From: Peptococcaceae bacterium
Lineage (GTDB): Bacteria; Bacillota; Dehalobacteriia; UBA4068; UBA4997
Direction of reading: 5' to 3'
NCBI GenBank assembly: GCA_019421315.1
Contig: JAHZFN010000010.1
Coordinates: 1 to 13,207 of the forward strand
Length of the DNA stretch: 13,207 bases
The position numbers and the translations under genes were made by a program. This document shows positions 7,224 to 13,207 of this stretch, piece by piece; position 1 is the first letter of the stretch; each line of letters starts with the position of its first letter. The notes under the pieces are model-generated. The model saw only the letters and a program-made list of their open reading frames with translations, was not told the origin of the DNA and made no database searches.

Positions 7224-7874
7224 TTAATCCTGCAAAAACATATTGTTTGCTCTTTCATAACCGACAGTTGTGGTGGGACCGTGACCCGGCAAAAGAAACA
7301 GGCTGTCGTCCATCGGCATAATTTTAGTTTTAATGCTGTTGATTATATCACGGAAGCTGCCGCCGGGCAAATCTGTTCTGCCGACGGAGCCTTTAAAAAT
7401 TGTATCGCCTACCAAAAAATATTTGTTAGCCAAAAGAATACAAACGCCGCCTTCGGTATGCCCCGGAGTATGGAAAACCGGCATTTCCAGACTGCCCAAT
7501 TTCAAAGTTATACCCTCCTCCAGATAAGCGTCGGCTTTGGACGGAACAATGGATCTGACCATTTTCGTGTTATCCTCTGTCAAAAGATGTTCATCAGCCT
7601 TGTGGATATACAGCTTGGCTTCGGGAAAATTCCTTTTTGCATCGGCGTTGCAGTATACATGATCCCAATGTCCATGGGTATCTAGAATCAGCTGAACCTT
7701 GCTGCCCACTTCCGCCGTAATCTTGTCAACATAGTCTTTGATTTTTTGGTAACTACCGCCCGGATCGACAATCATGGTCGCCTTATCCTTGACATTGGTT
7801 ACAACATAGCAGTTGGTTGCAATTGGTCCAACCTGCAGCAATTCAATTATCAAATCTTTGTTTCCTATATTCAT
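7224..7874 (-). CDS. MBL-fold metallohydrolase (glyoxalase II-like)
   Basis: A 216-residue cytoplasmic metallo-beta-lactamase-fold hydrolase of the short glyoxalase-II-like group. The metal-binding motif THGHWDH is at residues 66-72 (H67, H69, D71, H72). Further ligands follow: H139 in HTPGHTEGG, D157 in GDTIF and H198 in PGHGP. The length matches the small bacterial group rather than full glyoxalase II, whose C-terminal substrate domain is absent, so hydrolysis of lactoylglutathione is not implied; thioester or related hydrolysis is possible. Shine-Dalgarno AAGGAGA lies 6 nt before the ATG. It follows dtd by 33 bp, the usual relA-dtd-MBL order in Firmicutes. Confidence 0.88.
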   Translation of the reverse strand: MNIGNKDLIIELLQVGPIATNCYVVTNVKDKATMIVDPGGSYQKIKDYVDKITAEVGSKVQLILDTHGHWDHVYCNADAKRNFPEAKLYIHKADEHLLTEDNTKMVRSIVPSKADAYLEEGITLKLGSLEMPVFHTPGHTEGGVCILLANKYFLVGDTIFKGSVGRTDLPGGSFRDIINSIKTKIMPMDDSLFLLPGHGPTTTVGYERANNMFLQD

Positions 7875-7907
7875 GAGAATTCTCCTTATCAGTTAATTTT
7901 TTTAAGA

Positions 7908-8363
7908 TTAAAATGTTTTTTTGCTGTCCAAAAGCAGCGTTACAGGACCGTCGTTGGCAATATCAACCAACATATCCGTTTGAAAAACGCCTGTTTCAAC
8001 TTTAACGCCTTGCTTTTTGACTTCCTCCACAAAGCAGCGGTAAAGCAAATCGGCTTCCTGAGGCGGAGCGGCTTCGGAAAAACCGGGGCGTCTGCCTCGG
8101 CGACAATCACCGTACAGAGTGAACTGGGAAACAGCCAAAATTTCGCCGCCCACATTCTGCAATGACAAATTCATCTTGTCGTTTTCATCCTCGAAAACCC
8201 GCAGATTTACGATTTTCTCCGCCAAATACTTGCTGTCCGCTTCTGTGTCGCCGTTGCCGACGCCCAGCAAAACCACAAAACCCTTGCCGATTTTTCCCAT
8301 AATCTCGCCCGTTTCCTGCAAGGTTACGGCGGCTTTTAAAACTCTCTGCACAACAGCTCTCAT
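7908..8363 (-). CDS. dtd: D-aminoacyl-tRNA deacylase
   Basis: A 151-residue protein, full length for the DTD family, which hydrolyses D-amino acids (and glycine mischarged on tRNA-Ala) from tRNA as a homodimer. The two active-site motifs are present: SQFTLYGD (residues 79-86) and NDGPVT (137-142, the Gly-Pro motif). The N-terminus MRAVVQRV is typical and fixes the start; AGGAGA lies 5 nt before the ATG. The gene sits between relA and the MBL gene in the order common to many Firmicutes, probably as one transcript. Confidence 0.95.
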   Translation of the reverse strand: MRAVVQRVLKAAVTLQETGEIMGKIGKGFVVLLGVGNGDTEADSKYLAEKIVNLRVFEDENDKMNLSLQNVGGEILAVSQFTLYGDCRRGRRPGFSEAAPPQEADLLYRCFVEEVKKQGVKVETGVFQTDMLVDIANDGPVTLLLDSKKTF

Positions 8364-8405
8364 CTTTTTCTCCTATCGTTTTTCTTTATCCGGTCTTTTT
8401 TATCT

Positions 8406-8441
8406 ATTGCAACATTAATCCACATTGCAACATTAATCCAC
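8406..8441. repeat. Exact 18-bp tandem duplication between relA and dtd
   Basis: The unit ATTGCAACATTAATCCAC occurs at 8406-8423 and again, without a gap or mismatch, at 8424-8441, in the 90-bp spacer between relA and dtd. Nothing suggests it codes for protein. It looks like a recent replication-slippage duplication or a two-copy sequence element. Confidence 0.9.
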
Positions 8442-8453
8442 CGCTTACATCAT

Positions 8454-10641
8454 TCACATTGATTCGCCCGAATGCTGCGCTTTGGTTTGACCTTTGGCGT
8501 AAATTCGCTGTACGTCAGTTACGCCGCGGATTTTACGAACCTTGTTCATAATATATTCCAGCTGTTCCAAGTTTTTAATCTCCAGCTTGATTCTGCCTGT
8601 AAAGTTATGGTCAACATCCATATCGAAGTTAACACCGTTGATGACGGTTTTGGTTTCGGAAATGGCAGCCATAATATCCATTGCCAAACGCCCTCTCTTG
8701 ACGCCCTGCACGGAAATTTCCGCCTGGAAAATTCCTCTGCCGTCGGAGCCCCAACGCACGTCAACAAAGCGTTCAGGCTGATTTTCAGCATAATACTTCA
8801 TGTTCGGGCAGTCCACTCTGTGGATGGAAACACCTTTGCCCCTTGTAATATAGCCGACAATTTCATCCCCCGGCAAAGGATTGCAGCAGTTGGCAATTTT
8901 CACCATAACGTTGGGAGTACCCTTGACGGTAATGCCGTTGGAGCTTTCAAATTCATCCCCGTTAAAGGGCTTGAACTTCATTTCTTTAATTTTATCTTTT
9001 TCTTTAACTTCCGGCACAATGTTCTTTTTCAGCCGATCGTCATCCCGTATTTTAGAAATTACGCCCAGTGTGGTAATGGCGTTGGTGGCAATGCCAACCA
9101 TCAAATCGTCGATGGAAACATAGCCGCATTTTCTGGCAATATCGTTAAGCTTATCCACCTTGAACATATTTTCCAAATTGAAATCCTGGCGTTTGGCTTC
9201 TTTTTCCAGCATTTCCCTGCCCTTTTGGATAACGTGTTCATCTCTGCCCTCACGGCGGAACCATTGGCGGATTTTGTTTTTTGCCTGAGTGGTTTTGCAG
9301 ATTTTCAGCCAATCACGGCTGGGACCGCTGCCCCTCGTTGTCAAAATTTCCACAATGTCACCGTTATTTAGCGTGGTATCCAAAGGCATAATTCTGCCGT
9401 TGATTTTAGCGCCGACGCACTGATGACCAACCTGCGTATGAACTCTGTACGCAAAGTCGATGGGACAAGCCCCCGACGGCAATTCGTAAACGTCGCCGTG
9501 GGGCGAGAAAACGAAAACGGAAACCTCGTCAATCAGGTCGCCCTTAACGTCCTCAACAAATTCCTGTGCGTTGACCTCCTGCTGCCAATCAAGCATCTGC
9601 CGCAAAAAGTTCAGGCGGTTGTCGGAGGCGTCTGCGCTCTGCTTGCCCTCTTTGTACTTCCAATGGGCGGCGATACCGTATTCCGCCAGCTTATGCATTT
9701 CCCAGGTGCGAATCTGCACCTCAAAGGGGTGACCGGAATTGCCGATCACAGTCGTATGAATACTCTGGTACATATTGGCTTTGGGCATGGCGATATAATC
9801 TTTAAAACGTCCCGGAATAGGCTTCCAGATGGTATGAACAACACCCAAAGCGCCGTAACAATCCTTAACACTGTCCACAATAATTCTTACGGCGTGAATA
9901 TCATAAATTTCGGAAATATCCTTCATTTGCTTCTGCATTTTGCGGTAAATACTGTAAAAGTTTTTAGGTCTGCCGCTGATTTCAGCCTTGATATTAACCT
10001 TATCCAAACCGAACTGCAATTTTTCGATGATGGTGGAAAGGTATTGCTCTCTTTCCGCTCTCTTCATGTCAATATCTTTTACCAGCTTGAAATAAGCTTC
10101 CGGGTCAAGGAATTTCAAAGACAAATCTTCCAGTTCCCATTTAATTTTGTAAATCCCCAGACGATGTGCAAGGGGCGCAAAAATTTCCTGGGTTATGCAG
10201 TCTGTCCGCCAGCTTAATCAAAATGATACGGACATCCTTTGCCATCGCCAAAAACATTTTTCGCAGATTTTCGGCGTGATGCTCCTGTTTAGAGCGATAT
10301 TCCAGCTTATCCAGCTTGGTTACACCGTCAATCAAAATTTTCATATCATTGCCATATTTTTCGGCAATCTGATCCAGTGTTATATTTGTATCCTCCACCA
10401 CATCATGCAGTAAACCCGCCATAATGGTTGTATCATCCATATTCAAATCTGCCAGAATATAGGCAACGTTCAGAGGGTGAATGATATATGGCTCACCGGA
10501 ATCTCTGAACTGCCCTTCGTGGCATTTTGCCGCCAACTCATAAGCGGAACGAATCAAAGGTTCATTGCAGCCGGGATTATAAGTTTTTATTTTATCAATA
10601 ATACTATCAATCGTTATATTTGCAGCATCAACAGTCTTCAT
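8454..10641 (-). pseudogene. relA: Bifunctional (p)ppGpp synthetase/hydrolase RelA/SpoT, frameshifted by an internal deletion
   Basis: This is the long Rel enzyme that makes and degrades (p)ppGpp. The N-terminal frame (ATG 10641 after a GGGGGG ribosome-site-like run) has the HD hydrolase residues IIHP (H55), LLHDVVEDT (H79, D80) and LADRLHN (D146). Register is lost at 10191. The next frame resumes at 10190 with QEIFAPLAHRLGIYKIKWE. The family block between them (about 19 residues, MRTLKY...ET type) is absent with one base left over, so about 56 nt appear missing. Downstream are the synthetase domain with RFKDYIAMPK (near 9780-9809; RFKD marks the bifunctional class), TGS, the conserved CC region (NCCNPLPGDEIVGY) and ACT; the TGA is at 8454-8456. 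The restored length would be about 745 residues, normal for Rel. If the break is real, the first frame gives a hydrolase-only stub ending at 10141. All domains are otherwise well preserved, so an assembly error is quite possible. Confidence 0.87.
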
Positions 10642-10673
10642 AGTATTACCCCCCATCCATTTTAATAAATACC

Positions 10674-10708
10674 AAAAGGGATTGCCTGCACAAGAGGAAA
10701 TCCCTTTT
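10674..10708 (-). promoter_or_regulatory. Hairpin between codY and relA (terminator or relA leader structure)
   Basis: A perfect 10-bp inverted repeat (10674-10683 with 10699-10708) with a 15-nt loop lies in the 140-bp codY-relA spacer. Read on the minus strand, the stem ends in UUUU but is followed by GGUAUUUAUU, so it is a mediocre terminator. It could partly end codY transcripts or act in the relA leader. TATGAT-like -10 sequences occur just upstream without a convincing -35. Confidence 0.5.
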
Positions 10709-10781
10709 AATAATATCATATTCCACAGTAAATTCATAGTGATTTTTTTAATTTACATCCGATTAACAGCAGAAAATTAAA

Positions 10782-11573
10782 CTAAAGTCTTTGTCTTGTA
10801 CCTTGAATTCTTTCCAGTTCTTCCAGCAGATAGTCGTTGAGGATACGGATATATGTACCCTTCATACCCAAAGAACGAACCTCAACCACACCGGCGCTTT
10901 CCAGCTTGCGCAGAGCATTGACAATTACAGAACGGGTAATGCCCACCTTGTCGGCAATTTTGCTGGCAACCAGCAAGCCCTGAGTATCATTCAATTCCTT
11001 AAAGATATGTTCAACCGCTTCCAGCTCGGAATAAGACAAAGTGTCGAAAGCGATGCCGACAATGGCTTTTTGGCGGGAAACCTTTTCAATTTTTTCAACC
11101 TTGGCACGCAGAATTTCCATACCTACCATCGTTGCGCCGTATTCTGCCAAAACCAAATCTATGTCGTCAAAGGTTGTGGTTTTGGAAAAAATCAAAGTAC
11201 CCAGTCTTTGGCCGCCGCCGATTACGGGAACAATCGCCGTGTAATCATACGGACGGAAACAGGTTCTGTCCCGAACCAAAAGGCAATTGGGTTCTCTGTC
11301 CATATTGATTTTGGTTTCGGTTATATTTAGCAGATAATCATTATATACTTCCGGAAAATGAGATTCGTCGCGCACAATCTCGTCCATGGTCGGGCAGTAG
11401 AAATTGGCAGTAAAGGCATGACCCAAAACTTTGCCTTTTTTGCCGATGATGTATACATTGGCGTTAATGCTTTCGGACAATTTTTCCGCCAGCTCGCTGA
11501 AGCTGATGGGATGACCGCCTGCCTTTTGAATAATGCGGTTCAAGCCTCTTGTTTTTTCCAATATATCTCGCAT
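10782..11573 (-). CDS. codY: Global transcriptional regulator CodY
   Basis: A 263-residue protein, full length for CodY, the Firmicute repressor that senses GTP and branched-chain amino acids and controls amino-acid, carbon and nitrogen genes. The N-terminal GAF-type ligand domain spans about residues 1-155 (typical motifs FYCPTMDEI, NCLLVRDRTCFRPYDY and VPVIGGGQRLGTL). The C-terminal winged helix-turn-helix follows (ASKIADKVGITRSVIVNALRK, then SLGMKGTYIRILN). The start ATG 11573 is supported by AGAGGTG 8 nt upstream. It has its own promoter with CodY-box-like sites and is followed directly by relA, placing two nutrient-sensing regulators side by side. No damage is visible. Confidence 0.96.
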   Translation of the reverse strand: MRDILEKTRGLNRIIQKAGGHPISFSELAEKLSESINANVYIIGKKGKVLGHAFTANFYCPTMDEIVRDESHFPEVYNDYLLNITETKINMDREPNCLLVRDRTCFRPYDYTAIVPVIGGGQRLGTLIFSKTTTFDDIDLVLAEYGATMVGMEILRAKVEKIEKVSRQKAIVGIAFDTLSYSELEAVEHIFKELNDTQGLLVASKIADKVGITRSVIVNALRKLESAGVVEVRSLGMKGTYIRILNDYLLEELERIQGTRQRL

Positions 11574-11634
11574 GAAAAATACACCTCTTTAATATATGAA
11601 ATAATAATCTAATCAATATAATAAATTTATGTAA

Positions 11635-11663
11635 TTAACAGACAAAAAAGCCTTTTCTGTTAA
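11635..11663 (-). promoter_or_regulatory. codY 5' leader hairpin
   Basis: The arms TTAACAGA (11635-11642) and TCTGTTAA (11656-11663) are an exact 8-bp inverted repeat, with three further A-T pairs possible after a bulge. It lies within the predicted 5' untranslated region, about 60 nt before the codY start codon. It has no terminal U-run, so a stabilising or regulatory role is more likely than termination. Confidence 0.45.
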
Positions 11664-11665
11664 AC

Positions 11666-11683
11666 ATATGTACCTGTACATAT
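11666..11683. promoter_or_regulatory. Perfect 18-bp palindrome over the predicted codY transcription start (candidate operator)
   Basis: ATATGTAC-CT-GTACATAT is an exact 8-bp inverted repeat with a 2-bp centre. It touches the -10 box (11682-11687) and covers the expected +1 region, the classic place for a repressor dimer. It does not resemble the CodY consensus, so another regulator is implied; its identity is unknown. Confidence 0.5.
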
Positions 11684-11710
11684 CATACCATATCTTTTGT
11701 CAGAATTCAA
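11682..11710 (-). promoter_or_regulatory. codY promoter (extended -10)
   Basis: On the minus strand, TTGAAT (11705-11710) is followed after exactly 17 bp by TATGAT (11682-11687), preceded by TGG, which makes an extended -10 (TGn). The promoter is about 110 bp from the codY start codon, giving a leader of roughly 100 nt. Confidence 0.75.
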
Positions 11711-11749
11711 AGTAAATTTCTGAATTTTTGCTGTTTTTTTCAGAATTTT
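11700..11749. promoter_or_regulatory. Three TCWGAATT sites: probable CodY-binding region
   Basis: Plus-strand copies lie at 11700-11707 (TCAGAATT), 11719-11726 (TCTGAATT) and 11740-11747 (TCAGAATT), 19 and 21 bp apart. Against the CodY consensus AATTTTCWGAAAATT, the window 11714-11728 has 3 mismatches of 15, 11735-11749 has 4, and the site overlapping the -35 is weaker. The middle copy abuts the -35 box of the codY promoter, so autorepression is the natural reading. The consensus is known from Bacilli and may differ in this lineage. Confidence 0.55.
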
Positions 11750-12075
11750 TTTAAACGGTATACAAAATTCAAAGGCAATTTATCACTTGTGGTTAAAAAC
11801 AACCTAAAACTATCTTGTTTGCAAATGCTTTTTCTCCGCTTTTTACCAATAAAAATATTCTTATTTCTCATAATATAAGCTTGGAATAAATTGTTTTCTT
11901 CAGCCAAAATCCGCAAACAGGAATTTTAACAGTTAATTTTTTCATGAAATTTTTATTTTTAACATCCAACTTGAAGCTGAATTTTTAATTAAACCGCCGC
12001 AGAAACTGCTTGATTTTTTTGTAGATTGAAAATCAAATAACAGTCAAATCAGGCAACATCAATCATTCAAACCGC
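11750..12075. other. Gene-free AT-rich stretch upstream of codY
   Basis: About 325 bp without a credible gene, tRNA or long repeat. It contains only weak elements: a small GGTT/AACC hairpin near 11790-11810, a GATTTT/AAAATC inverted repeat near 12010-12035, and a possible 25-codon minus-strand frame (11868-11945) without a good ribosome site. It could hide a small RNA, but I see no promoter-terminator pair to support one. Confidence 0.4.
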
Positions 12076-12114
12076 AAAAAAAACAATCCCCATTCTTTTT
12101 TAAGAATGGGGATT
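12076..12114 (-). terminator. Rho-independent terminator of the 2-oxoacid oxidoreductase operon
   Basis: A perfect 13-bp stem (12085-12097 with 12102-12114), AATCCCCATTCTT and its complement, encloses a 4-nt loop. On the minus strand it is followed by G and eight T (12076-12083), the textbook form. It is about 60 bp past the gamma subunit stop. A weaker inverted repeat AAACAATA/TATTGTTT (12125-12132, 12151-12158) lies between. Confidence 0.93.
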
Positions 12115-12175
12115 AAAAAAAATCAAACAATAATTTTACAATGATTTTACTATTGTTTTGTTTATTTATTGTTGT

Positions 12176-12802
12176 TTATTTTCGGCTTTGTGCTTTTTTG
12201 GTTTCCTGCATTTTCTTTTTAAATTCCTGCTTTTCAACCTTTTCGGCTTCCCTATGAATAGCTTCCGCCGCCATGTTGTAGCCGAATTCCAAAGCATCAA
12301 TATTCATCGGCACCAATTTCGCCTTAAAGTTATCTTTGAGGGATTCCTTGGCAGCTTCCAGGCTGACAACCTTGGTCAAACCGATAATGGCACCCAAAGA
12401 AACAACGTTGGCGGAAAGATGGTTTTTCAGAACGTTGTTGGCGGCATCAATAATGGGCAGACTGTAAACCTTGACACCTGCCGGAACCTTGTCGTCAACC
12501 TTGCAGAAATGCTGGTCAACCAAAAGAATACCGTCGTTCGTTATATCCTTGGCAAATTTATCATAAGCCTGTTGGGAAAGACAGAGCAAAAAATTCGGTT
12601 TAACAACCTTGGGATACAGAATTTCATGATGGTCGATAACAACTTCGCCTTTGGAAGAACCGCCGCGGGATTCGGGACCGTAAACCTGAGACTGAGTTGC
12701 GTCATAGCCATCGTAAAGAGCAGCCTGCGCCAAAAGAACCGCAGCCTTGATGATACCTTGACCGCCGGTACCGCTTAAACGAAATTCCCATAATCTACTC
12801 AT
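12176..12802 (-). CDS. korC: 2-oxoacid:ferredoxin oxidoreductase, gamma subunit
   Basis: A 208-residue gamma subunit of a 2-oxoacid:acceptor oxidoreductase (2-oxoglutarate or related). These complexes decarboxylate a 2-oxoacid to the acyl-CoA using thiamine diphosphate and Fe-S clusters and reduce ferredoxin; in the reverse direction they fix CO2. The gamma fold begins with LSGTGGQGI (residues 9-17), and YGPESRGGSS (42-51) is the typical second motif. The C-terminal tail (EKQEFKKKMQETKKAQSRK) is strongly charged and longer than necessary for the domain. Its ATG shares a base with the beta-subunit stop (TAATG), so translation is coupled. The substrate (2-oxoglutarate versus branched-chain or other oxoacid) cannot be fixed from this subunit; the symbol is provisional. 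Confidence 0.87.
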   Translation of the reverse strand: MSRLWEFRLSGTGGQGIIKAAVLLAQAALYDGYDATQSQVYGPESRGGSSKGEVVIDHHEILYPKVVKPNFLLCLSQQAYDKFAKDITNDGILLVDQHFCKVDDKVPAGVKVYSLPIIDAANNVLKNHLSANVVSLGAIIGLTKVVSLEAAKESLKDNFKAKLVPMNIDALEFGYNMAAEAIHREAEKVEKQEFKKKMQETKKAQSRK

Positions 12803-13207
12803 TATTTGGCACCGCCTTTCACTCTTTTAATCATGGCTTCCATTTCTTCGCAGTATTCCGGAACGGAATCGTCAACAAAATGTCTGCCGACAACATACAT
12901 ATCTTTCAGTTTGTCAACATTGACAAAACGACCGTTTAAGGATTGATAAGAACCGCCTTGCTGTTCTGGCAGCATTTCCTTGGCTTTTTCAATGGAAATC
13001 GTATGTTCTTTTATGTATTTGATCATTTCGGCGGGATCGGGCATTTTGTTATGTCTGCCGTAGGAAATAGGACAGGTGGAAATTACTTCCACAACGGAAA
13101 AGCCTTTATGCTGAGCAGCTTCCACAATCAAGTTTGTCAAGGAACGGGCGTGGAAAATGTCGCCTCTGGCAACATAGGTTGCGCCGGCACCTTTTACCAA
13201 TTCCACA
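12802..13207 (-). CDS. korB: 2-oxoacid:ferredoxin oxidoreductase, beta subunit, C-terminal part
   Basis: The C-terminal 134 or so residues of the thiamine-diphosphate-binding beta subunit; the gene runs off the right edge, so GTG 13206 is an internal valine, not a start. Typical features are KGAGATYVARGDIFHARSL, then the block KGFSVVEVISTCPISYGRHNK, where the family has CPTxxGRxN. These mark KorB-type rather than pyruvate-specific enzymes. The TAA stop overlaps the gamma start by one base. The thiamine diphosphate-binding GDG motif and the alpha and delta subunits should lie beyond the window. Confidence 0.87.
   Translation of the reverse strand, partial: VELVKGAGATYVARGDIFHARSLTNLIVEAAQHKGFSVVEVISTCPISYGRHNKMPDPAEMIKYIKEHTISIEKAKEMLPEQQGGSYQSLNGRFVNVDKLKDMYVVGRHFVDDSVPEYCEEMEAMIKRVKGGAK

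Noticed and set aside
8406..8441. Tandem 18-bp units as the start of a CRISPR array
   Set aside because: The copies are contiguous without spacers, and there are only two.
8472..9371. Long plus-strand open frame (299 codons) opposite relA
   Set aside because: It is antisense to well-conserved TGS, ACT and linker regions of Rel; its composition is that of a shadow frame with no recognisable domain.
9423..10217. 264-codon plus-strand open frame opposite the relA synthetase domain
   Set aside because: It is antisense to the RFKDYIAMPK region and other conserved motifs, and no family is recognisable.
11868..11945. Possible 25-codon minus-strand peptide beginning MKKLTVKIP
   Set aside because: It has no convincing ribosome site or promoter, and short frames arise readily in this AT-rich spacer.
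12158..12778. 206-codon plus-strand open frame opposite the gamma subunit
   Set aside because: The minus strand encodes a clear 2-oxoacid oxidoreductase gamma subunit over the same bases.

Overview
The window looks like chromosomal DNA from a strictly anaerobic Firmicute, most likely a Negativicute related to Acidaminococcaceae/Phascolarctobacterium. That placement is inferred from CodY, a relA-dtd-MBL gene string, a ferredoxin-type 2-oxoacid oxidoreductase, a molybdenum aldehyde oxidoreductase and moderately AT-rich DNA. The genus is a guess.

The left part (1-6564, plus strand) holds the 3' end of a molybdopterin aldehyde oxidoreductase (mop type) and its terminator. A clear sigma-A promoter then drives five genes: a large FAD/multi-cluster Fe-S oxidoreductase with two heterodisulfide-reductase-like CCG domains, a 79-residue zinc-ribbon redox protein, a C-GCAxxG-C-C family protein, a radical SAM enzyme with a cysteine-rich N-terminus, and a phenylacetate-CoA-ligase-like adenylating enzyme. 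The last three overlap or are tightly coupled, and the operon ends at a perfect 16-bp terminator. I recall this gene company from the Desulfovibrio vulgaris DVU_1551-1559 type neighbourhood, where family names such as TrsS (radical SAM (seleno)protein) are used. Its biochemical role is, as far as I know, not established. It is the best candidate here for a poorly described system: maturation of, or a redox or acyl pathway around, the molybdenum enzyme.

The middle part (6591-10641, minus strand) converges on it. Read in transcription order it has relA/spoT (bifunctional alarmone enzyme), dtd (D-aminoacyl-tRNA deacylase), a glyoxalase-II-like metallo-beta-lactamase protein, a hairpin terminator and a DUF2284 cysteine-rich protein. 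Both relA and the CoA ligase carry an out-of-frame deletion inside a conserved motif (about 56 nt and 8 nt missing relative to what the families lead one to expect). These are either pseudogenes or assembly faults.

The right part (10782-13207, minus strand) has codY directly upstream of relA. CodY has an extended -10 promoter flanked by three TCWGAATT sites about 20 bp apart (probable autoregulation), an 18-bp perfect palindrome over the predicted start of transcription and a leader hairpin. A 560-bp gap follows; it holds little else apart from the strong terminator of the next operon. At the right edge are the gamma subunit and the C-terminal part of the beta subunit of a 2-oxoacid:ferredoxin oxidoreductase, joined by a TAATG stop/start overlap.
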